NCBI RefSeq assembly: GCF_008710095.1
Contig: NZ_VYKJ01000014.1
Span: 62,001 to 126,000, forward strand
Source of the DNA: Affinibrenneria salicis
GTDB taxonomy: Bacteria > Pseudomonadota > Gammaproteobacteria > Enterobacterales > Enterobacteriaceae
Length of the DNA stretch: 64,000 bases
Direction: 5' to 3'
This document shows, piece by piece, positions 9,933-18,835 of this stretch. The notes beneath the pieces were generated by a model. The model did not search any database, was not told where the DNA came from, and saw nothing but the letters and a program-made list of their open reading frames with translations. The translations under genes and the position numbers were made by a program. Within the stretch, counting starts at the first letter, position 1; each line of letters opens with the position of its first letter.

Positions 9933-10400
9933 ATGCAAATAGCGCCCGATACCATGATGAGGCTATCGCTGATACTGCCGCTGCTGTTCTTCCTGTTCGG
10001 CGGCGGCATTTTCCTCTATTCCCATATCGCGCTGGGCGATGTCGGCGACTTTGGCGCCGGTTTTATGCCGGCCATCGTCGGCGCGCTGATCGCCGTGCTG
10101 TCCGCGCTGGATTTCCTTTCCGCCTGGCGCGCCACCGCCGGGGCGACGTCGGGCGCCGGCGGCTGGCATGAGATCGCCAGCGTGGCGCTGATGATCGCCG
10201 TGGTGATGTTTTATATTTACGGCGTCGACCTGCTGGGTTTTATCCTGACCACCAGCATTATCATGGTCGGCCTGCTGTTGTTATTCATGGAAAAAAACAA
10301 ACTTATCGCTTCCCTTGCGGCTATCGGACTCTCCGCAGGTATTTATTATCTTTTTTCAAACGTCCTGTTAGTGCCTCTGCCGGCCGGCACGCTTTTTTAA
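9933..10400 (+). CDS. TctB-type small membrane subunit of a TTT transporter
   Basis: A 155-residue hydrophobic protein with about four membrane helices (residues 10-30, 45-65, 80-105 and 115-145). Length, position between a TctC-like receptor and a TctA-like permease, and hydrophobic profile identify it as the poorly conserved TctB subunit. The start at 9933 lies 14 bases after the tctC-like stop. A downstream ATG in the MMRLSLILPLL stretch is a possible alternative start. Confidence 0.85.
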   Translation: MQIAPDTMMRLSLILPLLFFLFGGGIFLYSHIALGDVGDFGAGFMPAIVGALIAVLSALDFLSAWRATAGATSGAGGWHEIASVALMIAVVMFYIYGVDLLGFILTTSIIMVGLLLLFMEKNKLIASLAAIGLSAGIYYLFSNVLLVPLPAGTLF

Positions 10401-10412
10401 TGGAGTCAGATA

Positions 10413-11915
10413 ATGGATATCCTGATTAACGCCAGTGAATACATCACCCTGAACGCCATTTTCGCGATTCTGGCCGCCGGGTTGTTCGGCCTGTTCGTCG
10501 GCGCGATCCCCGGCCTCACCGCCACCATGGCCGTGGCGCTGCTGGTTCCCTTCACCTTCTTTATGGATCCGATCCCGGCGCTGGCGATGATGATCTCGGT
10601 CGGCGCGTCCACCATCTACGCCGGCGATATTCCCGGCGTGCTGCTGCGCATTCCCGGTACGCCCGCCTCCGCCGCCTATGTGGACGACAGCTATGCGCTC
10701 AGCCAGCAGGGCAAGACCAACTACGTTCTCGGCCTTGGTTTAAGCACCTCGGTCATCGGCGGCATTATCGGCGCCATCGTATTAACCTTCGCCTCACCGC
10801 TGCTGGCGTCGTTCGCGTTAAAATTCAGCTCGTTCGAATACGCCTGGCTGGCCCTGCTGGGGCTGAGCTGCTCAACGCTGATCGCCGGACAATATATAGT
10901 GAAAAGCCTGCTGGCCCTGCTGCTCGGACTGGCGCTGGCCACCATCGGCTACGACGAGTTTACCGGTCAGCCGCGCTTTACCTTCGGCCAGGTCGCGTTG
11001 CTGGAAGGCGTTAGCTTTATTCCCGCCATGATCGGGATGTTCGCCATCGCCAACGCAATCGAATATTACGCCACCCGCCGGCACGCGCAGCCAATCGCTC
11101 GCCCCGTCGGCACGCCGGAAAAGGCGACGTTCAACATTCTGGCCGGCATTCGCCCGGCGCTGAAGAAAAACCGCGTCGGCATTGCGCGCAGCAGCGCCAT
11201 CGGTACGCTGATTGGCGTGCTGCCCGGCGCCGGCGCCGATATCGCCGCCTGGATCTCCTACGCGGTGGCGAAGAAATTTTCGCGCGAGCCGGAAAAATAC
11301 GGCAAAGGGTCGGAAGAAGCGGTGATCAATGCCTCGTCAAGCAACAACGCCAGCCTCGCCGGCAGCTACATCCCCACGCTGGTCTTCGGCATTCCCGGCG
11401 ATTCGGTGGCGGCGATCGTAATCGGCGTGCTGTATATGAAGGATATGCAGCCGGGTCCGTCCCTGTTCATCTTTCACCCGGAAAAACTGTACGCCATCTT
11501 TATGCTGTTTTTTATCGCCAACCTGGCGCTGCTGCCGCTGGCGCTGATCGTGGTGAACTTTCTGAAGAGGCTGATATCGGTAAATAAAGATATTATTTAT
11601 CCGGTGGTGATTGTGTTCAGTATCGTCGGCGCTTTCGCCATGAACAATTCGATGGCGTCGGTCGTCGTCATGCTGGTCATGGGGATTATTGGCTATTATC
11701 TGCAGAAATATCAGTACCCTATCGCGCCGGTTATTCTCGGTATGGTGCTGGGGCCGATGTTTGAGAAAAGCCTGCTGTCGTCGTTGATTAAATCAGACGG
11801 CAACTGGCTCGCCTTTGTCGAACGCCCGATTTCCGCCTTCCTGGCGCTGCTGTTTCTGGTGGTGGTGGTCATGCAGGCGAAAAGCATTATTCAGACTTTC
11901 CGTCAGCGCGCCTGA
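10413..11915 (+). CDS. TctA-type large permease subunit of a TTT transporter
   Basis: A 500-residue inner-membrane permease with about twelve helices. It carries the TctA signatures GAIPGLTATMAVALL (residues 30-45) and, in the second half, GVLPGAGADIAAWISY, the two pseudo-repeat motifs of the family. It is driven by an ion gradient and takes its substrate from the TctC-like receptor. The start has GGAGTCAG upstream and lies 12 bases after the TctB-like gene. It ends the inserted cassette and is convergent with glpE. Confidence 0.93.
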   Translation: MDILINASEYITLNAIFAILAAGLFGLFVGAIPGLTATMAVALLVPFTFFMDPIPALAMMISVGASTIYAGDIPGVLLRIPGTPASAAYVDDSYALSQQGKTNYVLGLGLSTSVIGGIIGAIVLTFASPLLASFALKFSSFEYAWLALLGLSCSTLIAGQYIVKSLLALLLGLALATIGYDEFTGQPRFTFGQVALLEGVSFIPAMIGMFAIANAIEYYATRRHAQPIARPVGTPEKATFNILAGIRPALKKNRVGIARSSAIGTLIGVLPGAGADIAAWISYAVAKKFSREPEKYGKGSEEAVINASSSNNASLAGSYIPTLVFGIPGDSVAAIVIGVLYMKDMQPGPSLFIFHPEKLYAIFMLFFIANLALLPLALIVVNFLKRLISVNKDIIYPVVIVFSIVGAFAMNNSMASVVVMLVMGIIGYYLQKYQYPIAPVILGMVLGPMFEKSLLSSLIKSDGNWLAFVERPISAFLALLFLVVVVMQAKSIIQTFRQRA

Positions 11916-11940
11916 CGCGCGCCGACGGCCTGCCATGCCG

Positions 11941-11961
11941 CGCCGGCATTACCTGCCGGCG
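11941..11961. terminator. hairpin between convergent tctA-like gene and glpE
   Basis: A perfect eight-base stem (CGCCGGCA / TGCCGGCG) around a five-base loop sits 25 bases after the TctA-like stop and just before the glpE stop on the other strand. There is no T-run on either side, so it is only a candidate bidirectional terminator. Confidence 0.4.
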
Positions 11962-11962
11962 T

Positions 11963-12289
11963 TCACGCCCCCTGCCCCACATCCTGTGGGAAACTGCGCT
12001 GCCATGCCTCAAAACCGCCGTCCACGCTGTACACCTCGGCAAAGCCAATATTGATCAGATACTGCGCTACCCCTCTGCTGCTATTGCCGTGGTAGCACAC
12101 CACCATCACCGGGCGATCCAACGCGGTCTGCTGCACGAACGCCGGCAGAGTTTCATTGGTCAGGTGCCAGCAGCCCGGGGCGTGCCCCGCGGCAAAACTT
12201 TGGGGATCGCGAATGTCCACCATCACCGCCTCATCCTGCTGCCAGTGACGGTGCGCCTGCTCTACGCTGATCGCTGCGAATTGTTCCAT
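11963..12289 (-). CDS. glpE: thiosulfate sulfurtransferase GlpE
   Basis: Single-domain cytoplasmic rhodanese of 108 residues, identical in length to E. coli GlpE. The catalytic Cys65 lies in the active-site loop CYHGNSSRG, and the family ending is FEAWQRSFP. It transfers sulfane sulfur from thiosulfate to cyanide or thiols in vitro; the in vivo acceptor is uncertain. In E. coli it heads the glpEGR operon. Here it is cut off from glpG by the 5.2 kb rightward cassette and from glpD by the M28 autotransporter gene, so it needs its own promoter or read-through from the peptidase gene. Confidence 0.95.
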   Translation of the reverse strand: MEQFAAISVEQAHRHWQQDEAVMVDIRDPQSFAAGHAPGCWHLTNETLPAFVQQTALDRPVMVVCYHGNSSRGVAQYLINIGFAEVYSVDGGFEAWQRSFPQDVGQGA

Positions 12290-12384
12290 CGGGAAACGGC
12301 CTTATTTATGACATAAAGCTTAATTGTAACCCGCTCCGCGCAAACGGAAACCCGGCAAACGCCAGGGATATCGCCGCCGGCCGG

Positions 12385-14334
12385 TCAAAAGGTCCACTGC
12401 GCCCCGATACTGTAATGGGTTTGCGCCCCGTCTTTATTGCCGAATCGGCTGCCCATTTCCGTGTAGATATTCAGCCGCTCAGCCGCGGCCCACTGCACGC
12501 CCAGCGTGGCGCGGCCGAAACTTTTATCCTGCTCGCCGGTGTCAATCCGGCGCGCCGTTCCTTGCTCATGATCGCGCAGGACAAAGTGGGTATTGATGCC
12601 GTCCGCCATTTCCCTGACCCAGGACACCGTGGCGTAAGGGCGCAGAATGGCGCTCCGGCCGGGGGAAAACTCTCCCCGCACGCGCCAGCCGACGCTGCCT
12701 TCCAGCGAATCGACGTTCTGTTTCCCATAGCTGACGGCGGTGCGCAGCGACTCTCGGTCGTCAAACTTGTTAATGCGATAGCGCGAGTAGTCAAGGCCGG
12801 CAACCGGCCCGCTGCGCAGCGCGCCGAAGGCAAAATCATAGCCGCCGGTCACTCTGGCGCCGATAAACTGCGCTTCCGTCGCGCCGTTCAGCGTATTGTC
12901 CAGCAGCACCGGACCGCCGGCGGCCTGCAGATACACGGAACGCCGCGTATCGATCGACGCCCGACCGGCGGACAGATCGCCAGCCAGCCAGCCGGAACCG
13001 CCGTCATTGACTAACGAATAAATTCCCGCCTGCCAGGTATCGCTTTCCAGATAGCCTTTGCGCTCAAGCTCATCTTTATTGCGCATCAGGCTCAGACTGG
13101 CGCCGACCGCGACGCCTTCATTTAACTGATAATCGACCAGAGCATAGGCCATAGCCGAACGGGAACGCCGCTGAGGCGCGCGATCAAAACCGTCCGACGG
13201 GCGGGTTTCGCCCTCGATGCCCACCACGCCATCCAGCGTTCCCGTCTGGCGCCCGGCGCTTTGCAGCTGAAGCCAGCGTTGATTATGTAAATCGTTCAGA
13301 GATTGGTGCTGACGTTTTAGCCCGTCTTCCATCGCCCGCTGCATGCTGGCGGCGGAGATGGCCGAATGCAGCCGGTCGGTATTGGAGAGCTCCAGCAGCA
13401 GGCGGGTCATCAGCAAAGACATGTCCCTCAACCGCTGCTCGACCCGCTGCTGGCCGAAAACGCCGGTCAGAAACTCCTCGTTATCCACATCGGGCTTGTG
13501 CCAGCTCGCTCCGCCGGGCACCGCAGGGTTGGTGGTCTGCTCATAACCATCCAGATCGCCGATATCCCAGTTGGTGGCTTCCATATACAGCACCGGGATA
13601 TCCAGCACGTTAAAACTGTCGCCGTCGCTGCAGCAGCCTGTCCCCGCCGGGTAATCCGCGTTCAGCCCCGGATTAGTATATAAATCAATCCCCAGCTCGC
13701 GCGCGATACGCATGGTATGCTCTCGCAGGCTCACCAGTTCGGGGTTCGCCACGCTATTGCTGCCCGCATGGGCGTATAGCTTGTCGCCGGTGATCATGCT
13801 GTCCATATTGATCATGGCGCTCAGATCGCCGGTATAGCCCTGCGCCGCCAGTTCATCAACCAATGCGCGCGATCCGCGCAGCCCCTCTTCTTCCGCGCCA
13901 AACGCGGCGAATACCAGCGTTTTCTCCGTCTGAATACCGCTGAGATTACGCGCCACTTCCGTCAGGATGGCCGCGCCGGAGGCATTGTCATCCAGCCCCT
14001 GCAGCGTCGGTCGGCCAAAGTAAGTATCAAAGTGCGCGCCGGTCAGGATGTACTCGCTGCTGAGTCCCCGGTTGTATGCCAGCACATTTTGCGATGAACG
14101 GGTGCTCCCGCCGGCGGTCCAGGAAAAATCCTGCCTGACGGTGGTGTAGCCGGACATCATACGCAGCGCCATCCAGTCCGCCGCGCCGGTAAAATTATCG
14201 GTCCCCCGGTAACGTCCCGGATAGTCATGAATCAGACGATCCAGCGTCTCCTGCGCATATTGACCATAGTCATAGGCTAATACCGACGGAGAAACGCAAG
14301 CTAACCCGATCGCGGCAATCAATGGCTTTATCAT
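12385..14334 (-). CDS. M28-family peptidase with C-terminal autotransporter barrel
   Basis: A 649-residue secreted protein. I start it at the ATG at 14334 rather than the in-frame GTG at 14343, because TAGGGTGA lies a proper distance upstream and the result is a clean signal peptide (MIKPLIAAIGLACVSPSVLA). Residues 20-310 are an M28 zinc aminopeptidase. The metal ligands and catalytic residues are visible in order: His and Asp in GAHFDTYFG, Asp in LDDNASG, the Glu pair in GAEEEGLRGS, Asp in NMDSM. From about residue 370 the C-terminal third is an autotransporter beta-barrel with alternating strands ending in the terminal Phe of YSIGAQWTF. The linker is a short helical stretch, with no long beta-helix stalk. 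It probably displays or releases an aminopeptidase at the cell surface. Its upstream region is strikingly AT-rich, hinting at horizontal gain. Confidence 0.88.
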   Translation of the reverse strand: MIKPLIAAIGLACVSPSVLAYDYGQYAQETLDRLIHDYPGRYRGTDNFTGAADWMALRMMSGYTTVRQDFSWTAGGSTRSSQNVLAYNRGLSSEYILTGAHFDTYFGRPTLQGLDDNASGAAILTEVARNLSGIQTEKTLVFAAFGAEEEGLRGSRALVDELAAQGYTGDLSAMINMDSMITGDKLYAHAGSNSVANPELVSLREHTMRIARELGIDLYTNPGLNADYPAGTGCCSDGDSFNVLDIPVLYMEATNWDIGDLDGYEQTTNPAVPGGASWHKPDVDNEEFLTGVFGQQRVEQRLRDMSLLMTRLLLELSNTDRLHSAISAASMQRAMEDGLKRQHQSLNDLHNQRWLQLQSAGRQTGTLDGVVGIEGETRPSDGFDRAPQRRSRSAMAYALVDYQLNEGVAVGASLSLMRNKDELERKGYLESDTWQAGIYSLVNDGGSGWLAGDLSAGRASIDTRRSVYLQAAGGPVLLDNTLNGATEAQFIGARVTGGYDFAFGALRSGPVAGLDYSRYRINKFDDRESLRTAVSYGKQNVDSLEGSVGWRVRGEFSPGRSAILRPYATVSWVREMADGINTHFVLRDHEQGTARRIDTGEQDKSFGRATLGVQWAAAERLNIYTEMGSRFGNKDGAQTHYSIGAQWTF

Positions 14335-14633
14335 TAACGTCACCCTAATACATTGTTATTTATATTATTTTTGTTCGAACGGGGCCTGTTTCCATCGCGA
14401 GCAAAAATGTGTGTATATATTTCAAGTGTATGTAAATGGGAAAGATTTAGTTAATAACTTTAAATTATGGCTATCGATAGCGGCGGCCCTCGCGAACGCG
14501 GGCAGGACGGTGCGGCTCATTTACCCTCGACAACGTGCAACACGGCGCGCGCCTGGCCCGATGGGTCAGCGCCCAGGGCAAAACGGTTAGTCCGCTCACG
14601 CCTGCGTTTTTTTGCGCTGAATTCGATAGCGGT

Positions 14634-14653
14634 AATGTTTGTTTACGATTACA
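14634..14653. promoter_or_regulatory. GlpR operator 1 upstream of glpD
   Basis: Twenty bases match the GlpR consensus WATKYTCGWWWWCGAVMATW at 16 positions (AATGTTTG, TTTA, CGATTACA). It sits about 55 bases before the glpD start, where GlpR represses glpD in E. coli. Confidence 0.65.
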
Positions 14654-14655
14654 AT

Positions 14656-14675
14656 CATGAGCGAAAAAGAACATT
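14656..14675. promoter_or_regulatory. GlpR operator 2 upstream of glpD
   Basis: A second 20-base block matches the same consensus at 16 of 20 positions (CATGAGCG, AAAA, AGAACATT), two bases after the first. Tandem operators are typical of glpD. The pair supports a working GlpR circuit despite disruption of the glpEGR cluster. Confidence 0.6.
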
Positions 14676-14708
14676 ATCGCGTTCGTTACAGGCAGCGGAG
14701 GCAGCACG

Positions 14709-16304
14709 ATGGAAAGTAAAGACCTGATTGTGATCGGTGGCGGCATCAACGGCGCAGGAATAGCCGCGGATGCCGCCGGGCGCGGGTTATCCGTCCTGCT
14801 GCTCGAGGCGGATGACCTGGCGTGCGCCACGTCGTCCGCCAGCTCCAAACTGATTCATGGCGGGCTGCGTTACCTTGAGCACTACGAATTCCGCCTGGTT
14901 AGCGAAGCGCTGGCCGAGCGCGAGGTGTTGCTGAAAATGGCGCCGCATATTGCCTCTCCTTTGCGTTTTCGTCTGCCCCATCAACCCCATCTGCGGCCGG
15001 CATGGATGATTCGCACCGGTCTGTTTTTGTACGATCATTTGGGTAAACGCGTCAGCCTTCCGGCCAGCCACGGATTGCGTTTTGGATCAAACTCGGTGCT
15101 AAAGCCCGAGATCGTGCGCGGTTTCGAATATTCAGACTGCTGGGTGGATGATGCGCGGCTGGTGGTGCTAAACGCGCAGGAAGTGGTCAGGCGCGGCGGC
15201 CAGGTGCGTACCCGTACCGAAGTTACCCGCGCGCAACGCGAGAATGGCCTCTGGCTGGTGGAGGCGCGCGATAACCTGAGCGGCGAAACGCTGAGCTGGC
15301 GCGCCAAAGGCCTGGTCAACGCCACCGGTCCGTGGGTTAAACAGTTCATCAATACCGGTCTGGAGCAAAAATCACCCTATGGCATTCGCCTGATTAAGGG
15401 CAGCCATATCGTCGTGCCGAAGGTCCACGACCAGCCGCAGGCCTATATCCTGCAAAACGAAGACCATCGCATCGTTTTCGTGATCCCATGGCTGGACGAG
15501 TTTTCGATTATCGGCACCACCGACCTCGAGTTCCATGGCGATTTGCGCCATGTGCGAATCGATGATGAGGAAATCGCCTACCTGCTGAAGGTGTATAACC
15601 AACATTTCAGGAAACAGATCGGCCGCGACGATATTGTCTGGACGTACTCCGGCGTGCGGCCGCTGTGTGACGATGAGTCCAATTCACCGCAGGCCATTAC
15701 CCGAGATTACACGCTGTCAATCGACGATCGACAGGGGCAGGCGCCGCTGCTGTCGGTTTTCGGCGGTAAGCTGACCACCTACCGTAAGCTGGCGGAACAC
15801 GCGCTGGACAAGCTGTCCGGCTACTATCCGCAGTGCGGCAAGGCGTGGACCAAAACCTGCGTGCTGCCCGGCGGCGAGCTGACCGGCAGCCGGGATGATT
15901 ACGCCGCCGCGCTGCGCCGTCGCTTTAGCTTCCTGCCGGAGCCGCTGGCCCGCCGTTACAGCCACACCTACGGCCGACGCAGCGAAGAGATACTGGCGAA
16001 CGCCAGCCGCCTGAGCGAACTGGGCGAGCACTTCGGTCATCAACTGTACGAAGCCGAGTTGCGCTATCTGGTGGATCAAGAGTGGGTGGTGACGCAGGAA
16101 GACGCCCTGTGGCGACGCACCAAACTCGGCCTGTGGCTGGATGAAGCGCAGCGCCGGCGCGTCGGCGACTGGCTGACGCAGGCGTCGCAGGCCGGCCGCC
16201 CCGCCGTCAGGGCTGAAGGGCCGCAGGTCGACGCGCACGAGGCCGCGCGGCGCGCGCCTCATAAGGATGAAAACGGCGCAGATGAGGCGCATTCAGCCAG
16301 CTGA
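14709..16304 (+). CDS. glpD: aerobic glycerol-3-phosphate dehydrogenase
   Basis: Membrane-associated flavoenzyme of 531 residues that oxidises glycerol-3-phosphate to dihydroxyacetone phosphate and passes electrons to quinone. The FAD dinucleotide motif is at the N-terminus (VIGGGINGAGIA), followed by the family block SSKLIHGGLRYLE. The C-terminal FAD-binding part includes SVFGGKLTTYRKLAE. GGAGG precedes the ATG. E. coli GlpD has about 501 residues; here roughly 30 extra residues after TQASQ form a charged, Ala-rich tail with no recognised domain. Tandem GlpR-like operators lie upstream. It is convergent with glgP. Confidence 0.96.
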   Translation: MESKDLIVIGGGINGAGIAADAAGRGLSVLLLEADDLACATSSASSKLIHGGLRYLEHYEFRLVSEALAEREVLLKMAPHIASPLRFRLPHQPHLRPAWMIRTGLFLYDHLGKRVSLPASHGLRFGSNSVLKPEIVRGFEYSDCWVDDARLVVLNAQEVVRRGGQVRTRTEVTRAQRENGLWLVEARDNLSGETLSWRAKGLVNATGPWVKQFINTGLEQKSPYGIRLIKGSHIVVPKVHDQPQAYILQNEDHRIVFVIPWLDEFSIIGTTDLEFHGDLRHVRIDDEEIAYLLKVYNQHFRKQIGRDDIVWTYSGVRPLCDDESNSPQAITRDYTLSIDDRQGQAPLLSVFGGKLTTYRKLAEHALDKLSGYYPQCGKAWTKTCVLPGGELTGSRDDYAAALRRRFSFLPEPLARRYSHTYGRRSEEILANASRLSELGEHFGHQLYEAELRYLVDQEWVVTQEDALWRRTKLGLWLDEAQRRRVGDWLTQASQAGRPAVRAEGPQVDAHEAARRAPHKDENGADEAHSAS

Positions 16305-16362
16305 CGCGCAAGCATAAACACGACCGCGCGCAGGCAATCAATGAGGAACGCCAGCGCCAGGC

Positions 16363-18810
16363 TTACAGGCGAATCGGTTTAATATTCCAGATATCGTCCG
16401 CGTATTCCTGGATCGTCCGGTCGGAGGAAAAATAGCCCATGCTGGCGATATTTTTCAGCGTCGTCTGCGTCCACTGGTCGCGGTTGCGATAGAGCGCATC
16501 CACCTTATCGTGGGTATCGACATAGCTGCGGTAGTCGGCCAGCAGCTGATAATGGTCGCCGAAATTGACCAGCGAGTCGAACAGATCGCCGTAACGTTTG
16601 GGCTCTTCCGGGCTGAACAAACCGGTGGCGATCTGCGTCAGCGCCTGATGCAGCTCTTCATCCTGTTCATAAAACTGGCGCGGGTTATAGCCCTGGCGCC
16701 GTATCGCTTCAACCTGCTCGGCGGTGTTGCCGAAAATAAACATATTCTCTTCGCCGATGTATTCGAGCATCTCAATATTGGCCCCGTCGAGCGTGCCTAT
16801 GGTCAGCGCGCCATTAATGGCGAATTTCATATTGCTGGTCCCCGACGCCTCCGTGCCGGCCAGCGAAATCTGCTCCGACAGATCGGCGGCCGGAATAATG
16901 ATCTGCGCCAGACTCACGCTGTAGTTGGGGATAAACACCACCTTCAGCTTATCGTGCATCGCCGGATCGTTGTTGATCACCTTCGCGACGTCATTGATCA
17001 GATGAATAATGTGCTTCGCCATGTAGTAAGCCGAAGCCGCTTTGCCGGCGAAGATAGCCACGCGCGGCACCCGCTCGGCCTCCGGCTCGCTTTTCAGCCG
17101 GTTATACAGCGTGATGATGTGCAACACGTTCAGCAACTGGCGTTTATATTCATGGATGCGCTTAATCTGCACGTCAAACAGCGCTTCCGGGTTGACCACA
17201 ATATTCAGGTTCTGCGCGATATAAATCGCCAGCCGCTTTTTATTTTCCAGCTTGGCCTGCTGGACCTGCTGAATAAACGACGGGAAATCGCCGTGCGGTT
17301 TCAGTTCGGACAGCAGGCTGAAATCCGTGCGCCAGCGTTTGCCGATCGTCTCGTCCAGCACGCTGGCGAGCGGCTTATTGGCCAGCGCCAGCCAGCGGCG
17401 CGGCGTCACGCCGTTGGTCTTATTGCAGAATCGCCCGGGAAACAGGCGGGCGAAATCGGCGAACAGCGACTGCACCATCAGTTCGGAATGCAGCGCCGAT
17501 ACGCCGTTGACCTTATGGCTGCTGACCACCGCCAGCCACGCCATGCGCACCCGACGCCCGTTGAGTTCATCAATGATCGAGACGCGGGCCGCCAGATCGT
17601 TGTCGTCAGGGAACTGTTTTTGCACCTGCTGCAAAAAGTGATCGTTGATCTCGAAGATCAACTGCAGATGACGCGGCAGGATTTTGCCGATCATATCCAC
17701 CGGCCAGGTTTCCAGCGCTTCGCTCATCAGAGTGTGGTTGGTATAGGAGAACACCTGGCCGACCACCTCCCACGCCTGCGCCCAGTTGAACTTATGCTCA
17801 TCGATCAACAGCCGCATCAGCTCCGGAATCGCCAGCACCGGATGGGTGTCATTCAGGTGAATAGCGATCTTTTCCGCCAGATTGTCGAAGGTCTGGTGCA
17901 TCATCCAGTGACGGCTAAGAATATCCTGCACCGTGGCCGAAACCAGAAAATACTCCTGGCGCAGCCGCAACTCGCGGCCGGAATAGGTGGAATCATCCGG
18001 ATAGAGCACCCGGGATACGTTTTCGGAATGATTTTTATCTTCGACGGCGGCGAAATAGTCGCCCTGATTGAATTTGCCCAGATTGATCTCGTTACTGGCC
18101 TGCGCGCTCCACAGCCGCAGGGTGTTGGTGGCGTCGGTATCGAAGCCGGGGATGATCTGGTCGTAGGCGCAGGCCAGCACTTCTTCCGTCTCCAGCCAGC
18201 GGGTTTTCGCGCCTTCCTGCTGCAAACGGCCGCCGAAGCGGACCTTATAGCGCGTGTTGTGACGCGGAAACTCCCACGCATTGCCGTATTCCAGCCAGTA
18301 ATCCGGCGACTCCGCCTGCTGACCGTTAATGATGTTCTGTTTGAACATGCCGTATTCGTAGCGAATACCGTAACCGCGACCCGGCAGCGCCATGGTGGCC
18401 AGCGAGTCGAGAAAACAAGCCGCCAGCCGACCCAGACCGCCGTTGCCCAGCCCGGGGTCGTTTTCCTCATCCAGCAGTTCGTCCAGATCCAGTCCCATCT
18501 GATCCAGCGCTTCCCGGATCTCGTCATACATTCCCACCGACAACAGCGCGTTGGACAGCGCGCGTCCCAGCAAAAACTCCATCGACAGGTAGTAGACCTG
18601 ACGCACATCCTGCGACAGCTGCGCGCGGTTAAAGCGCAGCCAGCGCTCCACAATACGGTCGCGCACGGCAAACAGCGTGGCGTTCAGCCAGTCATGCTTG
18701 CTGGCGATGGAGGGGTCTTTACCGACAGTGAACATCAGCTTATAGGCGATGGAGTGTTTCAGCGCTTCCACACTGAGCGTTGGTGCATTATAGGTAAACG
18801 GTGTGTTCAT
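16363..18810 (-). CDS. glgP: glycogen phosphorylase
   Basis: GT35 phosphorylase of 815 residues, the same length as E. coli GlgP. It degrades glycogen to glucose-1-phosphate. I start it at 18810 ([20 protein letters not shown]), because the longer open frame to 19104 only adds non-homologous sequence overlapping glgA. The PLP lysine is Lys662 in [11 protein letters not shown]. It lies 25 bases after glgA and ends the glgBXCAP operon. It differs from malP in the substrate-entry and N-terminal regions, so the two are not recent duplicates. Confidence 0.97.
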   Translation of the reverse strand: MNTPFTYNAPTLSVEALKHSIAYKLMFTVGKDPSIASKHDWLNATLFAVRDRIVERWLRFNRAQLSQDVRQVYYLSMEFLLGRALSNALLSVGMYDEIREALDQMGLDLDELLDEENDPGLGNGGLGRLAACFLDSLATMALPGRGYGIRYEYGMFKQNIINGQQAESPDYWLEYGNAWEFPRHNTRYKVRFGGRLQQEGAKTRWLETEEVLACAYDQIIPGFDTDATNTLRLWSAQASNEINLGKFNQGDYFAAVEDKNHSENVSRVLYPDDSTYSGRELRLRQEYFLVSATVQDILSRHWMMHQTFDNLAEKIAIHLNDTHPVLAIPELMRLLIDEHKFNWAQAWEVVGQVFSYTNHTLMSEALETWPVDMIGKILPRHLQLIFEINDHFLQQVQKQFPDDNDLAARVSIIDELNGRRVRMAWLAVVSSHKVNGVSALHSELMVQSLFADFARLFPGRFCNKTNGVTPRRWLALANKPLASVLDETIGKRWRTDFSLLSELKPHGDFPSFIQQVQQAKLENKKRLAIYIAQNLNIVVNPEALFDVQIKRIHEYKRQLLNVLHIITLYNRLKSEPEAERVPRVAIFAGKAASAYYMAKHIIHLINDVAKVINNDPAMHDKLKVVFIPNYSVSLAQIIIPAADLSEQISLAGTEASGTSNMKFAINGALTIGTLDGANIEMLEYIGEENMFIFGNTAEQVEAIRRQGYNPRQFYEQDEELHQALTQIATGLFSPEEPKRYGDLFDSLVNFGDHYQLLADYRSYVDTHDKVDALYRNRDQWTQTTLKNIASMGYFSSDRTIQEYADDIWNIKPIRL

Positions 18811-18835
18811 GACGTTTGTTCCCGATGACGAGTGA

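Larger units (their letters stand above)
14335..14708. promoter_or_regulatory. divergent promoter region, M28 autotransporter / glpD
   Basis: This stretch of about 370 bases holds promoters for the leftward peptidase gene and for glpD. The left 130 bases (14344-14470) are very AT-rich compared with surrounding DNA, including TATAAAT-like sequence on the minus strand. The right end carries the two GlpR-like operators listed separately. I see no gene in it. Confidence 0.5.

Noticed and set aside
16510..18828. 772-codon open frame on the plus strand
   Set aside because: It lies antisense to glgP. Its translation is rich in Arg, Gln, His and Val with no family motif, as expected for a shadow of a GC-rich gene.
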